Both the position numbers and the translations under genes were made by a program. Source: Nostoc cf. commune SO-36 (GTDB taxonomy: Bacteria > Cyanobacteriota > Cyanobacteriia > Cyanobacteriales > Nostocaceae). From it: DNA of 64,000 nt. The notes beneath the pieces are model-generated. The model was not told where the DNA came from and ran no database searches. It was given only the letters and a program-made list of their open reading frames with translations. How positions within the stretch are numbered: position 1 is the stretch's first letter; every line of letters starts with the position of its first letter. This document shows positions 19,144 to 29,904 of the stretch, in pieces. Location: assembly GCF_023734775.1 (NCBI RefSeq), contig NZ_AP025732.1, positions 3,726,501-3,790,500 of the forward strand, read 5' to 3'.

Positions 19144-19180
19144 GGGGATGGGCATGGGGCATTGGGAATTGGGCATTGGG
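19144..19180 (+). repeat. G-quadruplex-type heptamer array 4
   Basis: G-runs of three to four with CAT, CATT and AATT loops, on the plus strand in the promoter region of ndhC; a pyrimidine tract follows at 19211-19263. Confidence 0.75.
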
Positions 19181-19299
19181 CATTGGATATTGGTTAAAAA
19201 TCAATAGTTATTCTCCCCTGCTCCCTCATCTCCCTCATCTCCCCACTCCCCACTCCCTACTCCCTACTTAAAACACTCCATAAGCGGTAGATACTCATT

Positions 19300-19662
19300 G
19301 TGTTTGTCCTCAGCGGTTACGAGTACCTTCTAGGCTTCTTCATAGTCTGTAGCCTAGTTCCTGCCTTAGCGCTCTCAGCTTCCAAGCTCCTACGACCCAG
19401 TGGTTACAGCCCAGAACGGCACACCACTTATGAATCTGGCATGGAACCCATCGGGGGAGCCTGGATTCAGTTCAATATCCGCTACTACATGTTTGCTCTG
19501 GTCTTCGTCGTCTTTGATGTGGAGACTGTATTCTTGTATCCTTGGGCGGTAGCTTTCCACCGTTTGGGGCTATTGGCATTTATTGAAGCGCTAATCTTTA
19601 TTGCAATTCTTGTAGTCGCTTTAGTTTACGCGTGGCGTAAAGGAGCTTTGGAATGGTCTTGA
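19300..19662 (+). CDS. ndhC: NDH-1 complex subunit NdhC (subunit 3)
   Basis: A 120-residue, three-helix membrane subunit of the photosynthetic NDH-1 complex, which passes electrons from ferredoxin to plastoquinone while pumping protons. The loop [25 protein letters not shown] and the helix [19 protein letters not shown] are diagnostic. It starts at GTG. It overlaps ndhK by ten bases. Confidence 0.96.
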   Translation: MFVLSGYEYLLGFFIVCSLVPALALSASKLLRPSGYSPERHTTYESGMEPIGGAWIQFNIRYYMFALVFVVFDVETVFLYPWAVAFHRLGLLAFIEALIFIAILVVALVYAWRKGALEWS

Positions 19663-20390
19663 ATTCTAATTTAACAACCCAGGGCAAAGAACGAATCATC
19701 AACCCCATTGAGCGGACTACAATCACTCAAGACCTTTCAGAAAACGTCATTCTGACGACGGTTGATGACCTCTACGACTGGGCGCGGCTTTCTAGTTTGT
19801 GGCCGTTGCTATTTGGTACTGCTTGCTGCTTTATTGAGTTTGCAGCTTTAATTGGCTCCCGATTTGACTTTGACCGTTTTGGGCTAATTCCCCGTTCTAG
19901 CCCCCGCCAAGCCGATTTAATTATTACGGCAGGGACTATTACGATGAAGATGGCTCCTCAACTGGTGCGTCTTTATGAACAAATGCCAGAGCCGAAGTAT
20001 GTAATTGCGATGGGAGCTTGTACAATTACTGGTGGGATGTTCAGTGTTGATTCCCCCACGGCAGTGCGCGGAGTCGATAAACTGATTCCTGTGGATGTGT
20101 ATTTGCCTGGTTGTCCTCCCCGTCCAGAAGCAATTATCGACGCAATTATTAAGCTGCGGAAGAAAATTTCCAATGAATCGATGCAAGAGCGGGATAAAAT
20201 TAAGCAAACCCACCGCTACTACAGCACGACTCATAACCTGAAGCCAGTAGATGAAATCTTAACTGGTAAGTATTTGCAGTCAGAAACTCGCTATGCACCA
20301 CCGAAGGAATTGACAGAAGCGATTGGTATGCCAATACCACCTGCACTGCTTACAGCAAAGGCTCAAAAGGAGGAACAAACCCGTGGCTGA
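19653..20390 (+). CDS. ndhK: NDH-1 complex subunit NdhK
   Basis: 245 residues, full length. The four cysteines that hold the terminal 4Fe-4S cluster (N2) are seen in [27 protein letters not shown] and [13 protein letters not shown]. Middle gene of ndhCKJ; it overlaps ndhC at its start and ndhJ at its end (eight bases), implying translational coupling. Confidence 0.97.
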   Translation: MVLNSNLTTQGKERIINPIERTTITQDLSENVILTTVDDLYDWARLSSLWPLLFGTACCFIEFAALIGSRFDFDRFGLIPRSSPRQADLIITAGTITMKMAPQLVRLYEQMPEPKYVIAMGACTITGGMFSVDSPTAVRGVDKLIPVDVYLPGCPPRPEAIIDAIIKLRKKISNESMQERDKIKQTHRYYSTTHNLKPVDEILTGKYLQSETRYAPPKELTEAIGMPIPPALLTAKAQKEEQTRG

Positions 20391-20913
20391 AGAAGAATCT
20401 AAACCAGTACCAGCAGCCAAAGAAGAGGCATTGGTACAAGCGGGTAAAATTTCCCAGTGGTTAACGGAAAATGGCTTTGACCATGAGTTTTTAGCACCGG
20501 ATAAGAATGGTGTAGAGATAATTAAGGTGGGGGCAGATTTCTTGCTTCCTACCGCTACAGCCCTTTATGCCTACGGGTTTAATTATCTCCAGTGTCAAGG
20601 TGGTATTGACCTTGGCCCAGGACAAGAATTGGTGAGTATGTATCACTTGATTAAAGTCGGTGATAATAGCGATCGCCCCGAAGAAGTTCGAGTTAAAGTG
20701 TTCTTACCACGGGAAAACCCCGTAGTGCCTTCTGTGTACTGGATTTGGAAGACCGCAGATTGGCAAGAGCGCGAGTCTTACGATATGTTCGGCATTATCT
20801 ACGAAGGACACCCAAATCTCAAACGGCTTTTGATGCCGGAAGATTGGATAGGTTGGCCTTTGCGGAAGGATTACATCTCGCCTGATTTCTACGAGTTGCA
20901 AGACGCTTATTAG
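20383..20913 (+). CDS. ndhJ: NDH-1 complex subunit NdhJ (30 kDa type)
   Basis: 176 residues. The start is GTG at 20383, preceded by AAGGAGG inside the end of ndhK; the longer frame upstream is ndhK sequence in another frame. The family block [36 protein letters not shown] (in the region 120-155) is clear. It forms part of the hydrophilic arm of NDH-1. Confidence 0.95.
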   Translation: MAEEESKPVPAAKEEALVQAGKISQWLTENGFDHEFLAPDKNGVEIIKVGADFLLPTATALYAYGFNYLQCQGGIDLGPGQELVSMYHLIKVGDNSDRPEEVRVKVFLPRENPVVPSVYWIWKTADWQERESYDMFGIIYEGHPNLKRLLMPEDWIGWPLRKDYISPDFYELQDAY

Positions 20914-20927
20914 AGATTGCTGAATAG

Positions 20928-20947
20928 AGACGCGATTCATCGCGTCT
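20928..20947. repeat. Short perfect hairpin after ndhJ
   Basis: Arms AGACGCGAT and ATCGCGTCT, 14 bases past the ndhJ stop. There is no T tract. It belongs to a dispersed GAGACG-type hairpin family (another copy at 54326-54360) and may protect or end the ndhCKJ mRNA. The rest of the spacer to 21474 shows nothing I can identify. Confidence 0.5.
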
Positions 20948-21474
20948 GTACAATTTAGTACTGAGTTTCGGCAGTGATTAACCCCTTTCCGGTGGCGGAG
21001 AGGGGTTATGTTTTTGGTATTTTCCACAGGTTCAGGAATAGCCCACGATCGCGTGCGTGAAAGACATTGTAAAAAGCAGAATCTGAAGTGATCGCCATCA
21101 AACATCACGACCAAATCTGTCACAATATTACTCTAATAACCAGCCAAAAACAGATGCCACGCTCAAATTTAACTCATTAGCAAAAGATCGAACAGGAAAT
21201 TTTTGCTGTGGTTCATCAAATACTTCTGGTTTCTTAGAAGAGGGATTAGCAGCATACCCAACAGCCTGTTGTAGACATCACACAATTTTGACAATTTAGC
21301 TTAGAACAACCTTAGCTACACCGAAACTGACATTTAAAACAGCAGATGGTAGACCATCAATGTCAGAATACTGAGTTATGGGATGGGAAAATAAAGGTGA
21401 GTAATTCCCACCTCCGAATTTGCTGGACTATTTACCCAAGACAGATAAACAACAAATTTTATCAGTCAAAATCT

Positions 21475-22072
21475 ATGACTTTGACCCCCTCTCAAACTCG
21501 AAAGCTACCTACTCAAGCAATAGGAGCCAAAATTTTCCACTGGTGTAACATCATTAGTCCTATTTATCATGCTCACCAGTGGACTACAAATTTACAACGC
21601 CAACCCTGTTTTTGGCGGACGTGCAGGTTTGCACATTCCTCCGATATTTACTTTAGGAGGTTGGCTTGCAGGAGGTAGACACTGGCATTTTGCCGCAATG
21701 TGGCTATTTTCGCTCAATCTATTGTGGTATGGAATTTACATTTTAATTACCCGACGCTGGCGACATCGGTTTGTCGGTGCTAATGATCTCAAAGCATTAC
21801 AAAAAAGTCAAAATTTCAAACGTCTAATTTACGCTTGGCATCGTATTGCCTATACAGCAATTATTCCTATTTTGCTGCTAGCGTTATTGACAGGAATTGG
21901 AATGTATAAACCTGCTCAATTTCCCTGGATTGTAGATATGTTTGGCAGTTGGCAAGCATTACGAATTGTTCACTTTGCCTCAGTGCCAATGGTTATCTTA
22001 TTTGCAGTGATTCACTCTCGATTAGGGCAGAAAGCTGGAGGCACTGAACTCACAGACTCGATGTTTTACTAA
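21475..22072 (+). pseudogene. Cytochrome b561/b6-type membrane protein, one-base frameshift
   Basis: ATG at 21475 opens MTLTPSQTRKLPTQAIGAKI then FHWCNIIS. After the CC at 21559-21560 the matching frame is the next one: LFIMLTSGLQIYNANPVFGG then RAGLHIPPIFTLGGWLAGG. Removing one C restores a protein of about 198 residues. It has four helices, paired histidines for haem b (FHW, HWHF, WHR, VHF) and a cytoplasmic basic loop, matching the short cytochrome b of the Ni-hydrogenase/thiosulfate-reductase type. A molybdopterin partner often sits nearby in this family but none is here. It could be a sequencing error or a dead gene. Confidence 0.75.
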
Positions 22073-22129
22073 ACCAACTATTGAGAAAGTAGACACAAAG
22101 ACTAATAACTCTTGTTGAAAACGAAAAAT

Positions 22130-23562
22130 ATGAACTTTTTTGATAAGTTGAATCGTAATATTTTACAAAATCAAAGCTTACTATTTGTTGGACTTGATCC
22201 AAATCCAGAAATGATGCCTGTGCGTTATGAATCTGAAGAACTAATTGCTGGTTTGGAGAAATGGTTACAATTCATTATTGCTGAAACTGCTGATTTCGTT
22301 TGTGCCTATAAACCGACAATTGGCTTTTATGAAGCATTAGGTATTCCAGGTTTAGAACTGCTGTATAAAACTTTAGCAGCCATTCCAGCGCACATCCCAA
22401 TTATTTTAGATGCCAAACACAGTGACCTAAATACTAGTACCATCTTTGCCCGGACTGTGTTTTACAGAATGGCAAATGGATGCAATCACTCTCAGTCCCT
22501 ATACAGGACAAGATCATGTAGCACCTTTTTTAGTCTATCAGGGTAAAGCGGTGTTTATTTTGTGCTGTACTTCTAATCCAGGTGCAGAAGCTTTACAGCA
22601 ATATCCTACCAACGAATCACCCCTTTATTTACAAGTAGTAAAGAATCAAAAACCTGGGGAACTCCAGAACAATTGGGTTTGGAAGTGGGGACTATAAATC
22701 CTGAAGTTTTAGGCACTTATTCGAGCAGTTGCGCCCGGAACGAATTATTATGGCGCGTAGCATTTGGGCGGAGGGTCAAAACCTGAAGCAAATTTTAGAA
22801 GCCGGCTTGAATACTAATGGTGATGGTTTGCTGATTCCTGTTCCTCAAGATATGTTGGGAAACACACAATTATCTGAAGAAGTTCAGTCTTTACGTGCGG
22901 AAATTATCAATTAAAAACTGAAATTATTTCATGAAACTCCACCTGCTCTGTCTGGTTTTCTGATGTTTGTTTGTTAAATAAGCACCCCAACAAGATTTAA
23001 TCTTACAACTTTATGACATTGACTGTATTATGTTTGGCAGCTTTGTCCAAGCATCAGGAGCTATATTTCCCTATTACATCGACTTACGCAAAATTATTCC
23101 AATCCCCAAGTTTTTAATCAAGTTCTCACAGCTTATGAGGACATTTTAAAGAATCTTACTTTTGACAGGTTAGCAGGTATTCCCTACGGTTCTTTACCGA
23201 CTGCAACTGGTTTAGCTTTGCGTCTTCATTGTCCAATGATTTTCCCTCGTAAAGAGGTAAAGGCACACGGAACTAGAAGAGTAATTGAGGGTAACTTTCA
23301 TCCCGGTGAAACAGTTGTGGTGGTTGACGATATTCTCATCAGCGGCAAAAGTGTCATGGAAGGGGCAGGAAAATTGGAATCAGCAGGATTAAATGTTAAT
23401 GATATTGTGGTATTTATCGACCATGAACAAGGTGTGAGAGATAGGTTACAGCAAAATGGTTATTGCAGTCATGCGGTTTTAACTATTTCGGAAATTACTA
23501 ATACTCTGTATCAAGCAGGGCGAATAAGTGAGGAGCAATTTTTAGCTTTTGCTGAAAGTTAG
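22130..23562 (+). pseudogene. Decayed pyrF-pyrE fusion (OMP decarboxylase / orotate phosphoribosyltransferase)
   Basis: Fragments in successive frames rebuild one UMP-synthase-like protein. The OMP decarboxylase part includes LLFVGLDPNPEMMPVRYES and PIILDAKHSDLNTSTIFART (from 22130), TEWQMDAITLSPYTGQDHVA (22446 on), then APERIIMARSIWAEGQNLKQ (22729 on). The orotate phosphoribosyltransferase part follows, with its PRPP-binding motif VVVVDDILISGKSVMEGAG (23218 on). At least six indels are needed: an extra T in 22460-22463, changes near 22650, near 22720, an extra G near 22737, and others near 22910 and 23096. Several indels in one gene while neighbours are clean argues for true loss. A separate pyrF/pyrE elsewhere would make this tolerable. 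Confidence 0.85.
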
Positions 23563-23680
23563 TAGTTGGAATAATGGGGAGTAGTGAATGGGAGAATATT
23601 TTTCTTGTCTACTTCCCTTGGGTATATTTAATTACCGGATTCAATCTAATAACTAGAATAATTTGGATTGTAAATTAATT

Positions 23681-24766
23681 ATGAATTTTTCACTGAATCA
23701 GCTACTGAGATGGTTAATTTTTACGCTGCTATTTCCTCTAGTATTTCTCAATGGTTGGCTAGTATTTTTCTTAGTTAAAAACTTTCAACCTGTTGTGACA
23801 ATTCTTGTCTTAGCTACTTTATTTGCATTCGTTTTAAACTATCCCGTTTCGATTATGCAACAGGGGGGAGTTAAACGCAGCTATGCAGTATCGTTAGTTT
23901 TTATATTAGCATTGGTAATTGTTGTTGCTCTGGGTATTACTTTAGTGCCTATTGTTTTAGAGCAATTTCATGAGATGGTTAATGTCCTTCCCCAATGGAT
24001 TGATTCTAGCAAAGAAAAACTTCAGGTTTTAAATGATTGGTTTTTTAGGCACAAATTAAATGTGAATTTAAGTCAGTTATTAGCACAAATTACGGAAAAA
24101 TTACCGAATGAGATAGAGTTTGTTTCAGATAAGCTTTTAAGCATTATCATAGATACGATTGATAGTATTTCTGAAGCATTAATCACAGTAGTGCTGACTT
24201 TTTATCTACTGTTAGATGGGCCAAGAATTTGGCAGGGAATATTTAAAAAGTTACCTGGGAATTTTGCTCAGAAGGTAAGCCAGTCTATTCAGCAAAACTT
24301 CCAAAATTTCTTGATTGGTCAGATAACGTTAGCTTTGCTGATGGGTGTTTCAATAACATTATTGTTTTTAAGTTTCCAAGTCCAGTTTGGTTTGCTTTTT
24401 GGTTTGGGAGTTGGACTTTTGAGCTTGATTCCCTTTGGTGATGTCGTTAGTCTTGTTGTAATCACTTTAATAATAGCGTCGCACGACTTTTGGCTAGCGG
24501 CGAAGGTTTTTGCAGTAGCTGTTGTCATTGACCAGTTAATTGATCAGGCGATCGCACCACGACTTTTAGGCAAATTTACTGGCATCAGACCAATATGGGT
24601 ATTGATTGCTTTGCTTGTAGGAACCAATGCTGGCGGAGTCTTAGGTTTGCTAGTTGCAGTACCCATAGCTGGTTTTATCAAAGATGCCGCAGATGGTTTT
24701 AACTCTAGTTATGCTGAGAATCAAGAACCACCAGAGATATTAACTGAAGAATCAATACTGCCATAA
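23681..24766 (+). CDS. AI-2E family (PerM/YdgG-type) permease
   Basis: About 361 residues with the family's eight-helix layout. Helices at the N-terminus (LIFTLLFPLVFLNGWLVFFL, VTILVLATLFAFVLNYPVSI) are followed by a long periplasmic or cytoplasmic helical loop (residues 95-150) and clustered C-terminal helices including PIWVLIALLVGTNAGGVLGL. Members export autoinducer-2, indole precursors or ions; the substrate cannot be assigned. ATG at 23681 was taken rather than the TTG at 23663. Intact, directly downstream of the decayed pyrFE. Confidence 0.85.
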   Translation: MNFSLNQLLRWLIFTLLFPLVFLNGWLVFFLVKNFQPVVTILVLATLFAFVLNYPVSIMQQGGVKRSYAVSLVFILALVIVVALGITLVPIVLEQFHEMVNVLPQWIDSSKEKLQVLNDWFFRHKLNVNLSQLLAQITEKLPNEIEFVSDKLLSIIIDTIDSISEALITVVLTFYLLLDGPRIWQGIFKKLPGNFAQKVSQSIQQNFQNFLIGQITLALLMGVSITLLFLSFQVQFGLLFGLGVGLLSLIPFGDVVSLVVITLIIASHDFWLAAKVFAVAVVIDQLIDQAIAPRLLGKFTGIRPIWVLIALLVGTNAGGVLGLLVAVPIAGFIKDAADGFNSSYAENQEPPEILTEESILP

Positions 24767-24908
24767 ACTTATTGCCACAACATTATCCAAATAGATATGT
24801 TTGAATCTCTCTCTTAGCGCAAAAGAGTTACAGCAATTACAGCATTCTAGCCAAGTTATACGCCAGACGATTGAGCAACTCAACTTTGATATTGTGAAAA
24901 ATTTGGAC

Positions 24909-24939
24909 AAAAAAAGCCCCCAGTATTTCTACTAGGGGT
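24909..24939 (-). terminator. Terminator of clpC
   Basis: Read on the minus strand, a hairpin with arms GGGG-AGTA paired across AAAT (24917-24939) runs into seven Ts (24909-24915). It lies about 120 bases after the clpC stop. Confidence 0.75.
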
Positions 24940-25056
24940 CGTAAATAATACCATTTCACTTAATGTTTGTCTGAGATGTCCCTGCGATCGCCTCTACTGA
25001 TACAAGAGGCTAGAGTGTTTCTCAAATACTACAGCAAAAAGTGAGCGGGTATAAAA

Positions 25057-27517
25057 TTAGCCAACATTTGCCAAGAGTAATTCTCGTTTTTCTGATTTTT
25101 TAACTCTCACTTGAGAGTCATCATCAACATCAACGAAGGCTGTGTCTCCATCTGTAATTTCGCCAGACAGCATTGCTTCAGCCAAAGAATCTTCTAAGAG
25201 GCGCATAATTGCCCGACGTAATGGTCTAGCACCATAACTAGGGTTGTAGCCTTCTCGTACCACAAGCTCTTTGAAGCGATCGCTAACTTCTAAGATAATT
25301 CCCTTTTCTGTCAACCGACCAGCAACTTCACGAAGCATAATCTCAGCAATTTGCTTAACTTCATCCCTAGAAAGTTGGGTGAATACGATAATTTCATCGA
25401 GACGGTTGAGGAATTCAGGACGGAAGTAAGCTTTCAATTCTTCATTTACCAAGGTGCGGATGCGGTTATAACTAGCGTCGGCTTGAGTGTCGAAGTCAAA
25501 CCCTAAGCCACTACCACCTTTTTCAATCACCTTGGAACCGATGTTAGAAGTCAAAATGATCAGCGTGTTCTTGAAGTCCACTTTCCGGCCTTTGGCGTCC
25601 GTCAGCTGCCCGTCATCGAGGAGTTGCAGCAGGATGTTGAATACGTCGGGGTGCGCTTTTTCGATTTCGTCGAATAGCACGACCTGAATATGGTTTGCGC
25701 CGCACGGCCTCCGTCAGTTGTCCGCCTTCCTCGTAGCCGACATAACCCGGAGGCGACCCAATTAGCTTGGCGACGGTGTGGCTTTCCATGTATTCGGACA
25801 TATCTAACCGAATCATGGAGTCTTCCGCACCGAAGAAGTAGGAAGCTAATGCTTTCGCTAATTCTGTTTTACCAACTCCAGTCGGGCCAGAGAAGATAAA
25901 GCTAGCAATGGGGCGATTGGGATTTTTCAAACCAACGCGGGCGCGACGGATACCGCGAGATACAGCTGTGACTGCTTGCTCTTGACCGATGAGCCGCTGA
26001 TGCAGAGTGTCTTCTAGGTGTAGAAGCAATTCTGACTCAGATTCAGTTAGCTTGTTGACTGGTACGCCAGTCCAAGAGGCAACGATTTGGGCGATGTCTT
26101 CTTCGTCAACTACAGTCGAGTTGACAGGTTGCTCGGTTGGTGTGAAGGTTGCTTGCAGTTGTTCTGCAAGTTTTAATTCTTGGTCGCGCAGTTGTGTAGC
26201 TTTGTCAAAATCTTGAACTCTGACTGCTGCTTCTTTTTCTTTGGTAACGCCAGCGAGTTCACGCTTGAGTTCTTTGTTAGGAGAACTTTGAGAGTTCCGC
26301 AGACGAACGCGAGAACCAGCTTCATCAATCAAGTCTATTGCCTTATCTGGCAAGAAGCGATCGCTAATATAGCGGTCTGATAATTCTGCTGCTGCTACAA
26401 GTGCTGAATCCAAAATTGTGACTTTGTGATGCTGTTCATAAGCGCCGCGCAAGCCGTAAAGAATTTGTACGGTTTCTTCTACCGAGGGTTCCCCAACCTT
26501 AATCGGTTGGAAACGACGCTCTAGGGCGGCATCGCGCTCGATATGCTTACGATATTCATCGAGGGTAGTTGCGCCGATGCACTGGAGTTCACCCCGTGCT
26601 AAGGCAGGTTTGAGGATGTTGGCTGCATCCAACCCACCTTCTGTACCACCAGCGCCAACCAAGGTGTGAATTTCGTCAATCACCAAGATGATATTACCGA
26701 CAGTGCGAACTTCTTCTACAACTTTTTTGATGCGTTCTTCAAAATCGCCACGGAAACGAGTTCCAGCTACCAATGACCCCATATCGAGGCTGATAACTTG
26801 CTTGTCCTGTAAGGTTTCGGGAACATCTTGGTTGATAATACGTTGAGCTAGACCTTCTGCGATCGCAGTTTTACCAACTCCTGGTTCTCCAATCAACACC
26901 GGGTTATTCTTGGTGCGGCGACCGAGAATTTGGATCGCCCGCTCAATTTCCTTCTCACGACCAACTACAGGGTCGAGTCTGCCTTCTTGGGCTAATTTGG
27001 TCAAATTTCTGCCAAATTCTTCCATAGTTAGCGGTTGAGTGCGCTTTTGACTACCACTACCACTACCAGCGAAAGCCGGTGCATTTTCACCCAAACGGCG
27101 AACTATGGCACTGCGGACAGCCTTGAAGTCAACCCCTAGATTTTGCAGTACTTTGGCGGCGACACCTTCACCAGCCTCGGTTAATCCTAAGAGTAAGTGT
27201 TCAGTGTTGATGTAATTTTGTCCTAGACTATGAGCTTCTTTAAACGATTGCTCGAAGAGGCTTTTTACTTTAGGAGTAAAAGGAATTTCTGGTGGTACAA
27301 AGCCAGAACCCCTACCAATAATTTTTTCTACCTCGCGACGTGCATCTTTGAGGATAACGCCTAATTCAGCTAGCACTTTAGCAGCAACCCCAGTTCCTTC
27401 TCCCATCAAACCCAGGAGAATTTGCTCAGTTCCTACGAAGTTATGTCCCAGGCGACGTGCTTCCTCCTGAGCTAACATAATTACTCTAATGGCTTCGGAA
27501 GTGAAGTGTTCAAACAT
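25057..27517 (-). pseudogene. clpC: ClpC Hsp100 unfoldase, interrupted by a one-base frameshift
   Basis: Two frames rebuild a normal-length ClpC of about 819 residues. The N-domain repeats ([20 protein letters not shown] and [20 protein letters not shown]) are followed by the first AAA+ module (Walker [16 protein letters not shown], Walker B VIDEIH), the UVR-like middle region, and the second AAA+ module (Walker [17 protein letters not shown]). The frame changes after RRKPYS; the next frame continues with [20 protein letters not shown], the second Walker B. One extra C (plus strand) at 25683-25684 explains it. ClpC feeds substrates to ClpP and is essential in studied cyanobacteria, so a sequencing or assembly error is likelier than loss. 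Confidence 0.92.
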
Positions 27518-27818
27518 AATGGGTTATTGCTCCCTCGCTGCTTGGACTTTGGGTGAGATAAAATTCACCCTCATCTAAAGTTTTTTGTATTTTCTTAAGG
27601 ACTAATGTAACTTTATTTAAAGTTAAGTGGCAGTGGTGAGAGCCGTAAGACATCAGGTGTACTTGCCGTCTAGTATAAGTGCTGAGTGGAGTGCGGAGAA
27701 AGTCAGAAGTGGTAAAGTTGACAGTTAACTTTTCAGTATTTGACAATTTTATTTTGCCTGTCCTGTTTTCCACTGTCAGCTAAACTTAAAACTTAGGACT
27801 CAGCACTCAGGACTGACG

Positions 27819-28115
27819 ATGACTGAAGCAACGGCTGGTAAAGATCAACAACATCCACTTTATAACCGCGATCGCCCCCTTATTGATATTTTACTCTCTC
27901 AAGAGGCGACAGACTATAATTTAGCAGAATTGGCTAGACTGCGAATGCGTTATCAAGGGTTTCCAGGGGCGAGAGATATCCAAAAAGACCTAGAGAAAGT
28001 CTTGCAACAGTGGGGTTTGACCGAAGCCGAGCTTTTTGAGAAAACTCGTAAAATTCATGATTTGGGGGGAATTTACAAAAGTCGCGGCAAGAAAGATGAA
28101 CAAGATTGGAATTAG
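27819..28115 (+). CDS. DUF3288 family protein
   Basis: 98 residues, soluble. The pattern QQHPLYNRDRPLIDILLSQE followed by NLAELARLRMRYQGFPGARD and the C-terminal KIHDLGGIYKSRG matches the cyanobacterial DUF3288 family; function unknown. It is divergent from clpC, and its stop codon overlaps the first bases of a palindromic repeat element. Confidence 0.8.
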   Translation: MTEATAGKDQQHPLYNRDRPLIDILLSQEATDYNLAELARLRMRYQGFPGARDIQKDLEKVLQQWGLTEAELFEKTRKIHDLGGIYKSRGKKDEQDWN

Positions 28116-28235
28116 GGTACTCCAAGTAAAAAAATGCTCAATTGTCATTGCGAGCGAAGCGAAGCAATCCCAGCCCTTGCGATTGCTTCGCTCGCAATGA
28201 CGGGTTTTGGATCATTTATTTTTTGGAACACTCTA
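28113..28235. repeat. Palindromic MITE-like element with GTCATTGCGAGC core
   Basis: The ends TAGGGTACTCCAA and TTGGAACACTCTA are imperfect inverted repeats. The core is a long palindrome, GTCATTGCGAGCGAAGCGAAG on one arm (20 bases shared) and its complement on the other. The same core lies in the elements at 32777-32982 and 36957-37252. The left end supplies the TAG stop of the DUF3288 gene. Confidence 0.75.
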
Positions 28236-28248
28236 GGGAATTGACAAT

Positions 28249-28273
28249 GGGGCATGGGGCATTGGGCATTGGG
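28249..28273 (+). repeat. G-quadruplex-type heptamer array 5
   Basis: Four G-runs with CAT/CATT loops on the plus strand; followed by a pyrimidine tract that encodes the Gln/Gly/Lys-rich tail of the MCE protein on the other strand. Confidence 0.75.
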
Positions 28274-28279
28274 AATTAA

Positions 28280-29746
28280 TCAATAGTTCTTCTTCCCCTG
28301 CTCCCCCTGCTTCCCCTGCTTCCCTTGCTCCCGTTGCTTGCCATATTCCCGCAGCTGCTTTAAGAGGTTTTCTTGGGATGAGCTAGAGATAGACGGACTG
28401 GGGGTTGGTTCAAGTATGGTGTCGGTACTATCAAAATTAAAAGGTGAAGGATTAGTTGGGTAGACAGGTAGAGACTTGTCATTAGACATCGCCTGTTGAG
28501 TTGGCGCTGGGGTAGGAATTAAATTATTTGGTTTGCTCACAGCAGTTTTTACTGAATCTAGAGTAGTAGCAACCTGCACTTGCTGCTGCACCTCTTGCGT
28601 AGAAGATACTAAACCACTTAGACCATTCACCAATTGCCGCAAATTTTGGCGGAAAGTAGGATCACCTGTCAATTCATCCAAATCAGATGTAATTTTTTGA
28701 GTATTTTCAAAGGTTACTCGTGCTGAATCTAAAGTTTGTTGCAGCACTACCACATTTTTTGGATCATTTAAGCTTTTAGAAGCATCGCGTAAATTAGCTG
28801 AGGCTTGCGCTGCATTTTCTGAAAGAGTTTCTAAATTGTTGAGTAATTCTCCTTGAGTCAATCGATTGACAGATGGTGATAAGCTACTGACTGTAACACG
28901 CAGTTGGTTGCTGGTTTCGGTAATATTGTTCAAAGCACCAACCAGCGCAGAACGATTAGTTGTTAACAGATTATCCAGGTTGTTCAGCAAGCGACTTGCT
29001 TGAGTTGCAGTTCCACCAAATTTATTTACTGTTTGAGTCGCGGATGCATTAAATTGGGTTGTCGCGCGTTGCACTGAATTAGCGGTGGCAGAAAAGGTAT
29101 TAAGTTGTTGCTGTAAGTTTTTGGTCAAACCTCGCAGATCCTGACTTAGTTCTGTAAAACTAGATGCTGCGCTTGTAGTTGCTTCTAGAACCCCATTGAC
29201 ATTTCTATAAAATTTTGGGTCACTGTATACACCAGCTAGCTCAGTTGAACTGCGAATCAGTTCATCAACACTAATCCCAACCTGACCTTTTAACCGAGTG
29301 CCATTACAGACTATCAGACTAGCGTTGCAATTTTTGTCTAAAGGTTTAGCAGTCACAACCCCAGTAGGTAAGGTTGCTTTTGGTGTGATGTCGATAATAC
29401 TTTCACTAATTAATCCGCTTTGATTAGCTTCTACCACTACATTACGGGGCATAATTAGGTCAGTTTGGGCTATTTCAATCTCTACATCAATGGCATTTGG
29501 CCCTGGTCGAACCTGAGAAATAGCTCCTACCTTAACGCCACGATAACGAACTGTTGCTCCTTTTTGCATTCCGCCAGCGTTAGCAAATTCCACAATAACT
29601 TTATATGAACTGCCAGCAGCAGTGAATCTGTTTAACCACAGAAACAGTAATCCAAATACCCCTATTCCTAGCAGGAGTAATAACCCCACAGAGCCTTCTC
29701 TAAATGTTCGCCCAGACGCGAAGCGGCTTGTCATAAGACCTCGCAT
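28280..29746 (-). CDS. MCE/MlaD-type lipid-transport protein
   Basis: About 488 residues. One N-terminal helix (SVGLLLLLGIGVFGLLFLWL, residues 16-35), then an MCE domain (about 45-130: SYKVIVEFANAGGMQKGATV, RYRGVKVGAISQV), then a long helical region rich in Thr/Ser/Asn/Gln, and a disordered tail ending in repeats of QGKQGEQ. MCE proteins form hexameric rings that shuttle phospholipids across the periplasm. It is downstream of its ATPase partner (29905-30687) on the same strand. The start at 29746 has GGAGG upstream. The C-terminal QGK repeats come from the pyrimidine tract paired with the G-rich array, so the repeat has been co-opted as coding DNA. Confidence 0.88.
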   Translation of the reverse strand: MRGLMTSRFASGRTFREGSVGLLLLLGIGVFGLLFLWLNRFTAAGSSYKVIVEFANAGGMQKGATVRYRGVKVGAISQVRPGPNAIDVEIEIAQTDLIMPRNVVVEANQSGLISESIIDITPKATLPTGVVTAKPLDKNCNASLIVCNGTRLKGQVGISVDELIRSSTELAGVYSDPKFYRNVNGVLEATTSAASSFTELSQDLRGLTKNLQQQLNTFSATANSVQRATTQFNASATQTVNKFGGTATQASRLLNNLDNLLTTNRSALVGALNNITETSNQLRVTVSSLSPSVNRLTQGELLNNLETLSENAAQASANLRDASKSLNDPKNVVVLQQTLDSARVTFENTQKITSDLDELTGDPTFRQNLRQLVNGLSGLVSSTQEVQQQVQVATTLDSVKTAVSKPNNLIPTPAPTQQAMSNDKSLPVYPTNPSPFNFDSTDTILEPTPSPSISSSSQENLLKQLREYGKQREQGKQGKQGEQGKKNY

Positions 29747-29904
29747 TTTGTTTGCCTCCACCAACAACCAATTAGGAGTTAGGAGTTAAAAGTTATAAAT
29801 TAGGAATTAGGAGTTATAAGTTATGAGTTGAATTTAACTTCTTACTCCTCATTGTTAACTCTTCACTTCTCATTCTTAACTTCTCACTCCTCACTTTTGA
29901 GTTT

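Noticed and set aside
27510..27773. 87-codon frame upstream of clpC
   Set aside because: No family features; composition fits the clpC leader. Probably chance.
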